Shown: positions 49,822 through 59,164 of the stretch, piece by piece
Layout of the letters: each line of letters starts with the position of its first letter
Numbering within the stretch: position 1 is the stretch's first letter
Assembly (NCBI GenBank): GCA_039026915.1
Contig: JBCCLJ010000014.1
Coordinates: 1-59,373 of the forward strand
DNA: 59,373 nt
Origin: JBCCLJ01 sp039026915
GTDB taxonomy: Bacteria; Acidobacteriota; Thermoanaerobaculia; Multivoradales; Multivoraceae
Reading direction: 5' to 3'
Notes under the pieces: model-generated
The model's input: the letters and a program-made list of their open reading frames with translations, nothing else
The model's database searches: none
What the model was told of the DNA's origin: nothing
Program-made: the position numbers and the translations under genes

Positions 49822-52800
49822 CTATGCGGCGATCGGGCGCACGACGAAGAGCAGGTCGCCCTGGTTGACCAGCTGACCGTCCTCCGGGTTGACCCGCACG
49901 ACTTCGTAGCGCTGATCCATCGGATAGAGCTCCGACTCGCTGTTGAAAGACGCCAGGGAGACCTCCTGAAAGAGCTTCATCGCCTCGATCAGACAGAGTA
50001 CGTGCGAGCCGCTGACGTGCTCGCCAACCTGCACGAAGTCCGGCTTTCCGGGGGAAGGCGAGGAATAGAAGATGCCCTGTGACTGAGCCACGACCTTGAG
50101 CTCACTCGAGTCTTCGATCTCGATCGTGGCGCGGTCGATTCCGCCCGCCTGGCCCGCCGCCTCGTCGATCTCGCTTGCGATCTCCTGCAGGTCGAGCCGG
50201 CTCAGCAGTCTCGCCATGTAGGCCGTGTCGTGCTCGCCGCGACGAAACTCGGGATCGTCGAGGATACGAAGGAGGAGGGGGATGTTGGTTCCGACACCCT
50301 CAATGCGCGTGCCCTTGAGGAACGCGACGAGCTTGTCGAGCGCGGCATCGCGATCCTTCTCGTGAACGATGACCTGCGCCACCATGCTGTCGTAGAACGG
50401 CGACACGGAGATGCCGTCGTCGATCGCCGAGAGGATGTCCACGCCCTCGATGTCGGCATAGTCGCAGCGCGTGATCTGTCCGGGGTCCGGGCGAAAGCTC
50501 GGCGAACCGTCGGCGGCGATCTCGAGGCGCTCGGCGTTGACGCGCACCTCCACGGCGAAGCCGCTCTCTTCGATCTGGAGCCCGGCGATCGAGCCGCCCG
50601 CAGCGATATCGAACTGCGCCCCGACGATGTCGACGTTCGCCGACTTCTCGGTGACCGGATGCTCGATCTGGAGACGCGTGTTCATCTCCATGAAGTAGAG
50701 CTCGTCGCGATCGAGGTCGTACATGAACTCGACGGTGCCCGCGCCGATGTAGCCAACCTCGTTGGCCAGCCGCTCCGCATAGGAGTAGAGCTCGCGCTTG
50801 CGCTCTTCCGGCAGGTGCGTGTTGGCCGACTCTTCGACGACCTTCTGGTGATTCCTCTGCACTGAGCAGTCGCGGTAGCCCGGCACCAGTACGTTGCCAT
50901 TGGAATCCCGCAGGACCTGCACCTCGACGTGACGGAAGCGCTGGACGCAGCGCTCGAGGTAGAGATCACGGCTGCCGAAGGCGTTGGCGGCCTCGGTACC
51001 CATGCGCAGGAAGATCTCCTCGAAGTCGTCTCCCTCGTCAACCCGACGAATGCCGCGACCGCCGCCGCCGTGCACCGCCTTGATCATCACCGGAAACCCA
51101 ACTCGCTGCGCGACCTCGCGAGCGGCTGCCGGCGAGGTGACGACGCCATGACTGCCCGGCACGACCGGGACACCGAGGCGCGTCGCCGTCTGTACCGCGT
51201 TCGACTTGTTACCCATCCATTCCATCGCCTCGACGCTCGGTCCGACGAAGTTGAGATCGTGCCGGGCGCAGAGGTCGGCAAACGAGGCGCTCTCGGAGAG
51301 AAAGCCGATGCCGGGATGCAGAGAGTCCGCGCCCTCGGTCTCGGCGATGCGAATCACCGAGTGGGCATTGAGATAGCTCTCGTCCGGCGTGCTGCCTCCG
51401 AGGCAGACCAGGGTGCTGTCGCCGCGCAGCGCGCGCGCAGCGGTCGACTCCATATCGGGATCCGACTGCACGAGCACGACGTCGATACCGCGCTGCTGAG
51501 CGACGTTGACCAGCTTCACCGCGGTACAGCCTCGGCCGTGGATGAGGACCTTGTTGACGGGGCGGAAGGTCTTCTCGCGGTTGCGCTCGGAACGGTGCGC
51601 TGCCGGAGTGCTGACCTCTTCGTCCGGCGGCGCCTTGCCTTCGAGCACGCGCTCGATGACCTGCTCCACCGACAGCTCCGGAACCGGGATCTCCGGGTCG
51701 ATCTCGTAGAGACGCTCGTCGAGGTCGCTGGCGAAGGGATGCCGCACGAGCGCGGTCATCGCGCCGGGCGTCTCCGACAGATAGTTCGACAGTGTCGACG
51801 TCAGCGGCAGGTGCGAAGGCGTGACGATCTGCCCGGCGAACGGCATGTTGGTGCCGGAGAAGTAGTAGTTCTCGACCAGAGGATGGGTCACCATGCTCGC
51901 CTGGGCACCGCCGGTGCAGTCGCCGAAGCCGAACATCACGATCGGCAGATCGTGGTCGCGAACGAAGCGCGTAATGCGATCGTTGACGACGGACATCGAG
52001 AAGAGAGCACCGGCACCCTCCTTGGTCTGCATGCCGCCTGAGGTGACGAAACAGAAGACTGGAAGCCTGCGCCGCGCGCACCGAACGAGCAGTTTGCAGA
52101 ACTTCTCGCCGGACGCCATGTCGAACGAACCGGCCTGAAAGCCGAGATTCGACACCATGACGCCAACGCGTCTCTTGGTCCCGCCCACCTCGACGTGAGC
52201 GAGCGCCGTCACGACGCCGCACGGAACCTGGTCGGAATCGAGGGCCTGTTCGATCGACAGGCGGAAGCCTGGAAACGAGACCGGGTCGCTGGTCATCAGG
52301 CTGCTGTTGAGCTCGTCGACTCCGTCGAAGAACTCGTTGAGGATCATCTTCGGTAGAACCCGCTCGCGGCGTTTGACGTCGGTCAGAACCTCCTGGAGTA
52401 GGAGGTCCTTGTACGCACGATCGAGTCGGCTCCAGAAGTCCTTGATGCCGATGTTGCGCGGACGGATCGAACCGTCGTAGCGACCGCCGAAGGTCTCGAC
52501 GTAGTAGTAGTTCTGCAGCAGACGATCGAAGAAGAAGGTGATCAGCCCGAAGAGCGGCTCCGAGACCTGGGGGTAGGCGGCCTTCTTCCAGTCGGCGACG
52601 GCCTTGAGCAGCTCCGCGCGTCGACGATGACGACCGAGCCGGCGGATCCATTTGTGCAATGCATCTCGCAGGTCCTCCTCGGAGCTCTGCACGCCGTCCC
52701 GGTTCCAGATCGGGTTCTTCTGTGCTGCCTCCACCGCCGCGCCGAGAGAGGCTTCGAGCAGGCGACCCACGGACTCTTTCGAGATCTTGTTCGTCTCCAT

Positions 52801-54381
52801 CGCCTCACGGGCGACGGATTTGAGATCCTGGATCAGACGGTCGTAGAGCAGATCGAAGAGGAGGAGATTGCGACACTCGTCAGCAAACTCCTGACGCACG
52901 TCCGGGTCGCTGACGATCTGCAGGACGTCGGCGCTGGCATCCGGCGGCGCCGGGCCAGAGTCGTCCTTCTCGAGGTAGTCGAGGAGGGCAGCTACGTTGT
53001 GCTGAGCGCCACTCTTCCAGAGGTTGTACAGGTAGAAAGCGAGCTCGAGCGTCAGCACCTTGCGGTCGCGGACGAGATTCTGCTGGCGGCTGCCGAAGAG
53101 GAAGGTCGCCACGCGACCGCGGTCACGGTCGAGTGCCACGCGAGATTTGACGACCGCCTTCCACGCCTCGTTGAGCGGCACGTCGTAGCGAACGTGAAGA
53201 GGACTCTCGAGCCAGCGCTCGAAGGCGCTGCGGTTCTCGAGCTCCTGGCGCCGGGCCAGATCCCCCGACGGAATCTCCTGATCACTGAGGCGTCCGTACT
53301 TCTGTACGTTCGTCGAACGCAGGCGGCGTCGCATGCCGAGGTAGCGCACGTAGCGGTAGGCGACACCAAAGAGGTTCGGCTGGTGCGTCGGGTTGTCGAG
53401 GGTCGACAGCTGATCGCTGCTCTGCTGGCGGCGCAGTCGTTCGGAGGGGTCGAGAAAACGGCTGACGGTGCGACGGTAGTGCTCGAAGACCGCGGGCTGA
53501 TCGCGCACGAAGCGCGTCGCCAGCTCTTCGACCGCCGCGATCGACGACGTGATCGCGTTCCCGAGATTCTCGACGTTGTCGTCCGGTCGGTCCGGCGTGT
53601 AGTCGACGACGCCGTCGAGGTAGCCCTGCTCGAACAGCTCATAGGCGGAGACACCGACCGCCTGGGCGCACTCCTGCCAGGACAGGTTGTACTTGCGAGC
53701 GATGTTCGCGAGACCGCGCGGCTGAATGGTGTTGAAGACGCCGTCCGAGACCGAGAGCAGGATGTTGGCCGTCGCCAGTGGGATGGCGCCGCCCGAATAG
53801 CCGTTGCCGAGAATGACGCCGACGACGGGTACGTGGATCTGAGCCATCTCCGCGATGAGTCGAGAGATCGAGTGCGCCTGATTGTTGCGGTTGGCGATCT
53901 CTCCCGAGTCGGCGCCCGGCGTGTCGATGAACGTGACGATCGGCACGGAGTGCACGGCGAGATCCCGGATCACCTCGACGGCGCGCAGGTGATGCTCGGG
54001 GAGCCAGGCGCCGTTGTTCTGGGTGCGGTCCTGCGCGAGGACGCCGATGCGGCGCTGCTGCCCGGCGACCGTGGCCCGGACCTCGGCTCCGTACAGAGGG
54101 CCGAACTCGAGCTCACGAATCGTCTGCCAGCCCAGGCGCCGAACAATCGCCCGCACGCCAGCGCGTCCGGGATCCTCGCTCGGCAGGACGCAGCGTTCGA
54201 CGTACTCGTCGACCGCGAGGCTCCGAAGAACCTGAATCTGGCGCCGAGCGTCCTCCGGAGCGATCAGCCCTTCGATCGGCGCGAAGCGGGCGGTATCGGT
54301 CGATTGCGGAAAGAGAGAGAAATCGGACGCAAGTTGCTCGGCACTTTCGAAAAGCGCATCGGTCACGCGTGGTTCAACCAT
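49822..54381 (-). CDS. Single-chain acetyl-CoA carboxylase (AccA-AccD-AccC-AccB order)
   Basis: This 1519-residue protein contains all four carboxylase functions. Residues 1-330 match the alpha carboxyltransferase (FIDTPGADSGE, GNGYSGGAIPLA, IQPRG). About 330-690 is a helical linker of unknown fold. About 695-960 matches the beta carboxyltransferase (FVTSGGMQTKEG, FGFGDCTGGAQASM) but without the zinc-ribbon cysteines. About 985-1425 is biotin carboxylase (HPGIGFLSE, KAVHGGGGRG, EMNTRLQIEHPVTE). The C-terminus is a biotin carrier with EAMKLF (biotinyl Lys1469). The order is the reverse of eukaryotic ACC (BC-BCCP-CT). I prefer the ATG at 54381, nine nt after GAGGTG. It makes malonyl-CoA or a related product. 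Confidence 0.93.
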   Translation of the reverse strand: MVEPRVTDALFESAEQLASDFSLFPQSTDTARFAPIEGLIAPEDARRQIQVLRSLAVDEYVERCVLPSEDPGRAGVRAIVRRLGWQTIRELEFGPLYGAEVRATVAGQQRRIGVLAQDRTQNNGAWLPEHHLRAVEVIRDLAVHSVPIVTFIDTPGADSGEIANRNNQAHSISRLIAEMAQIHVPVVGVILGNGYSGGAIPLATANILLSVSDGVFNTIQPRGLANIARKYNLSWQECAQAVGVSAYELFEQGYLDGVVDYTPDRPDDNVENLGNAITSSIAAVEELATRFVRDQPAVFEHYRRTVSRFLDPSERLRRQQSSDQLSTLDNPTHQPNLFGVAYRYVRYLGMRRRLRSTNVQKYGRLSDQEIPSGDLARRQELENRSAFERWLESPLHVRYDVPLNEAWKAVVKSRVALDRDRGRVATFLFGSRQQNLVRDRKVLTLELAFYLYNLWKSGAQHNVAALLDYLEKDDSGPAPPDASADVLQIVSDPDVRQEFADECRNLLLFDLLYDRLIQDLKSVAREAMETNKISKESVGRLLEASLGAAVEAAQKNPIWNRDGVQSSEEDLRDALHKWIRRLGRHRRRAELLKAVADWKKAAYPQVSEPLFGLITFFFDRLLQNYYYVETFGGRYDGSIRPRNIGIKDFWSRLDRAYKDLLLQEVLTDVKRRERVLPKMILNEFFDGVDELNSSLMTSDPVSFPGFRLSIEQALDSDQVPCGVVTALAHVEVGGTKRRVGVMVSNLGFQAGSFDMASGEKFCKLLVRCARRRLPVFCFVTSGGMQTKEGAGALFSMSVVNDRITRFVRDHDLPIVMFGFGDCTGGAQASMVTHPLVENYYFSGTNMPFAGQIVTPSHLPLTSTLSNYLSETPGAMTALVRHPFASDLDERLYEIDPEIPVPELSVEQVIERVLEGKAPPDEEVSTPAAHRSERNREKTFRPVNKVLIHGRGCTAVKLVNVAQQRGIDVVLVQSDPDMESTAARALRGDSTLVCLGGSTPDESYLNAHSVIRIAETEGADSLHPGIGFLSESASFADLCARHDLNFVGPSVEAMEWMGNKSNAVQTATRLGVPVVPGSHGVVTSPAAAREVAQRVGFPVMIKAVHGGGGRGIRRVDEGDDFEEIFLRMGTEAANAFGSRDLYLERCVQRFRHVEVQVLRDSNGNVLVPGYRDCSVQRNHQKVVEESANTHLPEERKRELYSYAERLANEVGYIGAGTVEFMYDLDRDELYFMEMNTRLQIEHPVTEKSANVDIVGAQFDIAAGGSIAGLQIEESGFAVEVRVNAERLEIAADGSPSFRPDPGQITRCDYADIEGVDILSAIDDGISVSPFYDSMVAQVIVHEKDRDAALDKLVAFLKGTRIEGVGTNIPLLLRILDDPEFRRGEHDTAYMARLLSRLDLQEIASEIDEAAGQAGGIDRATIEIEDSSELKVVAQSQGIFYSSPSPGKPDFVQVGEHVSGSHVLCLIEAMKLFQEVSLASFNSESELYPMDQRYEVVRVNPEDGQLVNQGDLLFVVRPIAA

Positions 54382-54595
54382 GTCTATATGCACCTCGGCC
54401 CGGCGGCTGGCTCGCGAGAGCCCGGGGGACTCACGCCGTCGCTCGCTCGGGCCTCAAGGGTCGAATCGGTATCGTTCCCGAGAGTCTAACTCCGAACCCT
54501 GCGCTCCGTCTCCCTCGATGCGGCCGCAGCGAACGAATCGGGCCTGTGGCCTCAGGCGCACTCTTGCCTCGGCTCTTCGAAGGTTTCGGCCGACC

Positions 54596-54958
54596 TCAAA
54601 AGACCGTGAAATGAAGCTCTTGGGCAACCGTGATCTGGGCGACCGGGGCTCGGCGACTCAGTGGATCGAACGGAGTCCACGGACTTGGGCCGACGAGGAT
54701 CTCGGCCGTCTGGCCGACGAGCTCCTCAAGCTCCGCGAGCTCGAGCCCTCGCTCTAGACCACGGTTCACGTGAAAGGCTCTGCCGTCTCCCTGAAGCCGC
54801 AACTCGATGTCCTCGCAGCAGGGACTCGAGACCTCGGCGATGACGCCGCGAACTGCCTCACACTGCTCCCGAGTCTCGGGGGCACGAATCACGGTGAACG
54901 GCAGATAGGCGATGAAGAGCGCGACAGAGACGGCGATCGAGAAGAGAGTCTTGCGCAT
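54596..54958 (-). CDS. Small membrane-anchored or exported protein
   Basis: This 120-residue protein starts with a hydrophobic helix (MRKTLFSIAVSVALFIAYLP at the N-terminus), which is either a signal or an anchor. The rest is soluble and includes REQCEAVRGVIAEVSSPCCEDIELRLQ, with three cysteines, and FHVNRGLERGLELAELEELVG. The ATG at 54958 has GGGAG 6 nt upstream and fits the signal; longer readings are unsupported. It resembles small envelope proteins with a beta-barrel-like nucleic-acid- or ion-binding fold, but I recognise no family. Upstream of ACC on the same strand, 215 nt away. Confidence 0.65.
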   Translation of the reverse strand: MRKTLFSIAVSVALFIAYLPFTVIRAPETREQCEAVRGVIAEVSSPCCEDIELRLQGDGRAFHVNRGLERGLELAELEELVGQTAEILVGPSPWTPFDPLSRRAPVAQITVAQELHFTVF

Positions 54959-55228
54959 CGTTTCTCCCAAAGTCCCAAACTTCCCGGGGGCCTCACTCGG
55001 CGCCGCCAAGTCGTCCAGCGCCGGCGACAGTTCGTGGCCTCTGCGTCGAGCAAAACGACCGCGCGGACAGACCGACTTCGAGGAAAGTGTCAGCCTCTCG
55101 CAGAGCAATGGGAGGATGCCGCGTCTCACGAAGGCCGTGGAGCGAAGGCGAGCTGGCCGCTGCCGTGGGAGGTTCCTTCGCGATCGTGCAGGCTTGCGAC
55201 GCAACGGCCTGGCACCTGCACCGTCAAG

Positions 55229-55302
<74 letters not shown>

Positions 55303-55369
55303 TCACGGTGTGGAGCGGCAACTATGTTCCGAAGGTGGCGAACCGCGCAACCCAGCCGAGGCTCTCCGC

Positions 55370-55375
55370 TAGCAT
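55370..55375 (+). promoter_or_regulatory. Possible -10 element of a leaderless gene
   Basis: TAGCAT lies six nt before the ATG at 55382 and no ribosome-binding site is seen. The -35 position is poor. It matches the pattern seen more clearly at 11801, 27480 and 38233. Confidence 0.3.
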
Positions 55376-55381
55376 CGCTCC

Positions 55382-56362
55382 ATGACTCGCCGACGCTCCC
55401 TGCTCGCACCCGCTTTCCTGCTCTTCCTGCCCCTCGGTACGCTGCTCTGGGCCGATGTCGCCAGCGCTCAGGCGACGACCAGCGAACAGCGCCTGGCGGA
55501 ACGTCTGCTCGAGCTCGAGGAGGCCATCGAAGAGCTGCTGGCCCAACTGAGTCCGGAAGGGCGAGCGCGCGTCCGAGCCCTGGCGGCTGCGCTCAAAGAA
55601 GCCGAAAACGACGCGGCCGGCAAGAGCGAAGCGCCCACGGCGGCGGAGCCGGCGGCGCGGCTCGACGAAAGGGCCGGAGTCCGCGAGGCGATTCCCCCAC
55701 GTCAGCCTCCGGCTGTCGAGCCGACGGCCGCGACGCCCCGCGTCGTCGCAAAGGAGCCCGCGACGCCGACTGCCGCCTCGCCTGAGGACGAGGCTCCGAA
55801 CGTCGAGCGCGACGCCACCGAGACGCCGATCGCGGCGCAGCCCACCGAGAGTGCGACCGGCGCGGCGCCGCCCATCGATGCGAAAGCGCGCCAAGCCGCG
55901 GAAGGCGGGGCCGCAGTGGCCGACAGGACCAGCGACGCACCAACGGACGCCTGCCAGCCCCTCGCCCCCTTCGACACGAGCGGCGACGGCTTGCTCTCCG
56001 GCGCCGATCGACTGTGGCGCCACTTCTACCTCGAGACCGATCTCCCCAAGGACGACGGCATCGTCAGTCTCTTCGACCTCGACATCCGGTCCGTCGCGCT
56101 CGAGGTCGATTCCTACGGAGTCAAGGGCGACGCAGAGGGCTACGTGCAGCGCACTTCGAGGTACCGCTTCCAGCTCATCGGCAGGGCCGCCCGCAAGGTC
56201 CGTGACGGCTTCCTCGCCGTCGACGCAGGCGGCCTTGCACGCAACGGAACTCTCGTCCTGCTGGATGCCTCAGGCAACGAGCTCGACGGGATCCAAGTGC
56301 TTCAGGCCGGCCAGATTCTCGCTCTCGCAAGCGGCGAGCAGGTGCCGGTTCTCTGCCGCTGA
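55382..56362 (+). CDS. Exported protein with EF-hand-like motif
   Basis: This 326-residue protein has a signal peptide (residues 6-28, ending VASAQ), a helical coiled-coil-like segment (SEQRLAERLLELEEAIEELLAQL) and a 120-residue Ala/Pro/Glu-rich disordered linker. The C-terminal domain has DTSGDGLLSGADRLWR, an EF-hand or dockerin-like calcium-binding loop (D-x-S-x-D-G), then FDLDIRSVAL and a beta-rich end. It may be surface-exposed and calcium-binding. No specific family is recognised. It is followed by the cytochrome/monooxygenase gene, 115 nt downstream, which has its own promoter. Confidence 0.7.
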   Translation: MTRRRSLLAPAFLLFLPLGTLLWADVASAQATTSEQRLAERLLELEEAIEELLAQLSPEGRARVRALAAALKEAENDAAGKSEAPTAAEPAARLDERAGVREAIPPRQPPAVEPTAATPRVVAKEPATPTAASPEDEAPNVERDATETPIAAQPTESATGAAPPIDAKARQAAEGGAAVADRTSDAPTDACQPLAPFDTSGDGLLSGADRLWRHFYLETDLPKDDGIVSLFDLDIRSVALEVDSYGVKGDAEGYVQRTSRYRFQLIGRAARKVRDGFLAVDAGGLARNGTLVLLDASGNELDGIQVLQAGQILALASGEQVPVLCR

Positions 56363-56385
56363 GCGGGCCTCGCGGACTTCCGCAG

Positions 56386-56412
56386 TTGACCGCCCGACCA
56401 GTTCTGTAGAAT
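56386..56412 (+). promoter_or_regulatory. Promoter of the cytochrome/monooxygenase gene
   Basis: TTGACC at 56386-56391 and TAGAAT at 56407-56412 are separated by 15 nt, slightly short. Transcription would start near 56419, at the foot of the hairpin annotated next. Confidence 0.45.
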
Positions 56413-56417
56413 CAGCG

Positions 56418-56436
56418 AGCCGCCGGCACGGCGGCT
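56418..56436 (+). repeat. 5'-leader stem-loop
   Basis: AGCCGCC at 56418-56424 and GGCGGCT at 56430-56436 pair perfectly around GGCAC. With the predicted start site near 56419 this stem would form the very 5' end of the mRNA, which often protects transcripts from decay. Confidence 0.4.
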
Positions 56437-56477
56437 GCGCCGTCGCTCGTTCGAAAACTCCTTCCCGGAGCATCAAC

Positions 56478-58205
56478 ATGAAGCACTTCCGAGCTCTCCG
56501 CACGCAACTCACACCCCTTGCGCTTTTCGGCCTGGTCGCCGCCACACCCGCGGCCGCAGAGGAGACGAAGTCGGTCACGTTCACCGAAGACGTGGCACCG
56601 ATCTTCTTCAACAACTGCGTCTCCTGCCACCGGCCGAACGATGCCGCGCCGATGTCTCTCCTCTCCTACGGCGAGGCACGACCGTGGGCGAAGTCGATCC
56701 GGCGCGCCGTGACCGAACGAGAAATGCCTCCCTGGGACGCCGACGCCGACCACGGCGTCTTCTCGAACGACATCAGCCTCTCCGACACCGAGATCGCCAC
56801 GATCCAGGCCTGGGTCGACCAGGGCGCACCGCAGGGCGATCCGAACAAGATGCCGGAGCCGCCGCAGATGGCCGAGGCCGGTAGCTGGAAGATGGGCGAA
56901 GAGCCGGACTACGTCATCGAGCTCGCGCCCGTCGAGGTGCCGGAAGGCGGACCCGATCTCTTCATCACCCAGGTCTACGCAATGGAGGTGCCGGAAGGGA
57001 AGTGGGTTCGCGCCGTCGAACTGCTGCCCGGAAACACCGAGGTACTCCACCACGTCGTCACCTACTTTGGCCCGTTCGGTATGTCCGATGACGACGACAG
57101 CAACGCCGGCGTCAACAAGCTCGTCTACCTGAACGAAGCGGCCAAGCGAAAGACCCGCATGGGCGAAGCCCCGCGCTTCGGCGGCGTCTGGGTCGCCGGC
57201 AGCCCGCCCTCGAAGTTTCCGGAAGGCAGCGGCAAGACGGTCGAGCCGAAGCAGATGCTCTCTTTCAACATGCACTACCACCCGAGCGGCAACGCCGGTA
57301 CGGACGTCTCCAGGGTCGGCCTCTACTTCGGTGAGGGCGAACTCCAGAAGGAGATCACAACGGCCTTTGCCGCCGATCCCGGCATGTTCATCCCGGCTGG
57401 CGCCGCCGATCATCACGAGCAGGCGGTGTACGTCTTCTCCCAGGACAGCAAGGTTCTTTCCTTCCTGCCGCACATGCATCAGCGCGGCAAGTCGATGGTC
57501 TACACGATTCAGCGTCCTGACTCGGACGAGAAGGAGATCCTTCTCTCCGTGCCCGAGTACGACTACGACTGGCAGAACATCTACGAGCTTGCCGAACCGA
57601 TCGCCGCTCCCGCAGGCTCCGTTCTCACGGTCGACGCCTGGTGGGACAACTCGGCCGAGAACGCAGCCAATCCCGATGCGTCGATCGACGTGCCGTGGGG
57701 CGACGGCACCAACAACGAGATGCTCGTCGCCTTCTTCGACTTCGTCGTCGACGAGGGGGTCAAGGTCAAGCCGGTGCGCACGCGGGACACCGTCGACACG
57801 CTGCTCGCCTTGCACGACCCCAAAGAGGGGTACGCGATCTCGATCGACGGCATGGGCTTCGGACAGGTCTGGGGCCTGGTGCTGCCCGAGGAGGAGAATG
57901 CAGAAGGCAACTTCTACGTCACCTTCAGCACGCTGATCCTCGATGCCTCGATCCCGAAGATCGAGCGCGTCGGCGACGACTTCGTCTTCACCGCCGAGAT
58001 GATCACCAGCGCCGGCGGCACGCGCACGCCGATGGGCTTCATCGCAAAGCGCAACGACGACGGAGTCGAAGGTGAGATCTTCTTTGGCCAGCGGATCAGC
58101 TCGAGCAACGTCGACACGATGCGTGGCAAGGGCCGGAAGTTCTCCGGCCCCAGCCTGGCCAACGCGATGACGGAGCAGGCCAGCGCCGGCGCCGGCGGCC
58201 GGTAG
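56478..58205 (+). CDS. Exported cytochrome c-copper monooxygenase-like protein
   Basis: This 575-residue protein has a signal peptide (ending TPAAAEE near residue 29). A c-type heme domain follows with C47-V-S-C50-H51 and a downstream Met in REMPPW as likely axial ligand. The larger C-terminal part resembles copper type II ascorbate-dependent (PHM-like) monooxygenases: VLHHVVTYF, the HxH in NMHYHPSGN, PHMHQRG and the Met in NNEMLVAFF are likely ligands of two copper sites. Proteins of this composite type are common in Acidobacteria and related groups with no known substrate. The start ATG is preceded by CGGAG. Confidence 0.87.
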   Translation: MKHFRALRTQLTPLALFGLVAATPAAAEETKSVTFTEDVAPIFFNNCVSCHRPNDAAPMSLLSYGEARPWAKSIRRAVTEREMPPWDADADHGVFSNDISLSDTEIATIQAWVDQGAPQGDPNKMPEPPQMAEAGSWKMGEEPDYVIELAPVEVPEGGPDLFITQVYAMEVPEGKWVRAVELLPGNTEVLHHVVTYFGPFGMSDDDDSNAGVNKLVYLNEAAKRKTRMGEAPRFGGVWVAGSPPSKFPEGSGKTVEPKQMLSFNMHYHPSGNAGTDVSRVGLYFGEGELQKEITTAFAADPGMFIPAGAADHHEQAVYVFSQDSKVLSFLPHMHQRGKSMVYTIQRPDSDEKEILLSVPEYDYDWQNIYELAEPIAAPAGSVLTVDAWWDNSAENAANPDASIDVPWGDGTNNEMLVAFFDFVVDEGVKVKPVRTRDTVDTLLALHDPKEGYAISIDGMGFGQVWGLVLPEEENAEGNFYVTFSTLILDASIPKIERVGDDFVFTAEMITSAGGTRTPMGFIAKRNDDGVEGEIFFGQRISSSNVDTMRGKGRKFSGPSLANAMTEQASAGAGGR

Positions 58206-58213
58206 CGGGCCCT

Positions 58214-59164
58214 TTGGCCGAACGACCGGCACTGACTCTGGAAGAGGCGCAGGTGCCACTGCGCCTCGAGGCGGTGCCGGTCGAGACCGATCTCTCGCGC
58301 GCGCAGCGTACCCTCGCCGGACTCGGCTCCGACTGCCCTGCGACCAAGACCCTCGTCGACGACGGCTACCTTCCCCCCGAAGCGCTCGTCGCAGGCAGCG
58401 TGCACCTACTGTCGTCCCACTACGAGATCGCCGGTGGCATCTACGCCCGCGAGCAGCTCACTCTGCTGCGACCGGTACGCCTCGACGAACAGCTCGTCGT
58501 CAGCGGCTCGCTGGCTTCGCGCTTCGTGAAGCGAAAGCGCCTCTACCGTCAGGTGCTCTCCACCACGCGAGATCGCGACGGCCATACGGTGGCCTCGAGT
58601 CGGACGACGAGCCTCGGCCGGTTCAGGCCGCAGGATCGCCGTGGGGCCATGAACCTGGACCGCGGCAGTGCCGAACCGCCTCCGATCGGCCCTCGGCCGG
58701 AGGACCATGACCATCTGCCGACGCTCGGATCGCTGAGCGAGGGGCGCTCGATGACGGCGTCACCCAGGCTCTATACCCTGAGCATGATGCAGGCCGAGAC
58801 CGGACCGGACGACCGCAATCCGATCCACACCGACCCTGCAGTCGCCCGGGCCGCTGGCCTCGCCAAGCCGATCGCCGGCGGTCCGCACGTGCTGTCTTCC
58901 CTCCTCGAGCTGCTACACCTCGAGCTCGGTGGGCACGCGCTTTCCCACGGAGCGCACCTCGACGTCCGCTGGATCTCACCGGTCGAGGACGGCGACGCGG
59001 TCACCGCGCGCGTCGTGGTGACCGGGCGCTCGGTGACGACGCTCGCTCTCGAAGGCAGTGCGTCCGTCGGCGAACGCCTCGCGATGCTGGCTAGAATCGA
59101 GATTCCTCTGCACGATCCGCGCTCTCGGCAACGAGCAGAAATCTCTCGGGAGGTCGACGCATGA
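58214..59164 (+). CDS. Double-hotdog MaoC-family dehydratase
   Basis: This 316-residue protein has two hotdog folds. The N-terminal half (about 1-140) is a degenerate FAS1-type dehydratase domain. The C-terminal half has the hydratase-2 motif: ETGPDDRNPIHTDPAVARAAGL, with the catalytic Asp and His (D and H of D-x-N-P-x-H), then KPIAGGPHVLSSLL. It should hydrate or dehydrate an enoyl/3-hydroxyacyl-CoA or related thioester. The start is TTG, nine nt after the previous stop. The next gene starts at its stop codon (ATGA), so the two are coupled. Confidence 0.88.
   Translation: MAERPALTLEEAQVPLRLEAVPVETDLSRAQRTLAGLGSDCPATKTLVDDGYLPPEALVAGSVHLLSSHYEIAGGIYAREQLTLLRPVRLDEQLVVSGSLASRFVKRKRLYRQVLSTTRDRDGHTVASSRTTSLGRFRPQDRRGAMNLDRGSAEPPPIGPRPEDHDHLPTLGSLSEGRSMTASPRLYTLSMMQAETGPDDRNPIHTDPAVARAAGLAKPIAGGPHVLSSLLELLHLELGGHALSHGAHLDVRWISPVEDGDAVTARVVVTGRSVTTLALEGSASVGERLAMLARIEIPLHDPRSRQRAEISREVDA

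Noticed and set aside
52627..54489. 620-codon plus-strand frame opposite the carboxylase
   Set aside because: Shadow frame; the opposite strand encodes a clear AccA domain.
54959..55228. Stretch of 270 nt between the small exported protein and tRNA-Gln as a possible gene
   Set aside because: Open frames here have no ribosome-binding site or family character; I see nothing beyond a probable promoter region.
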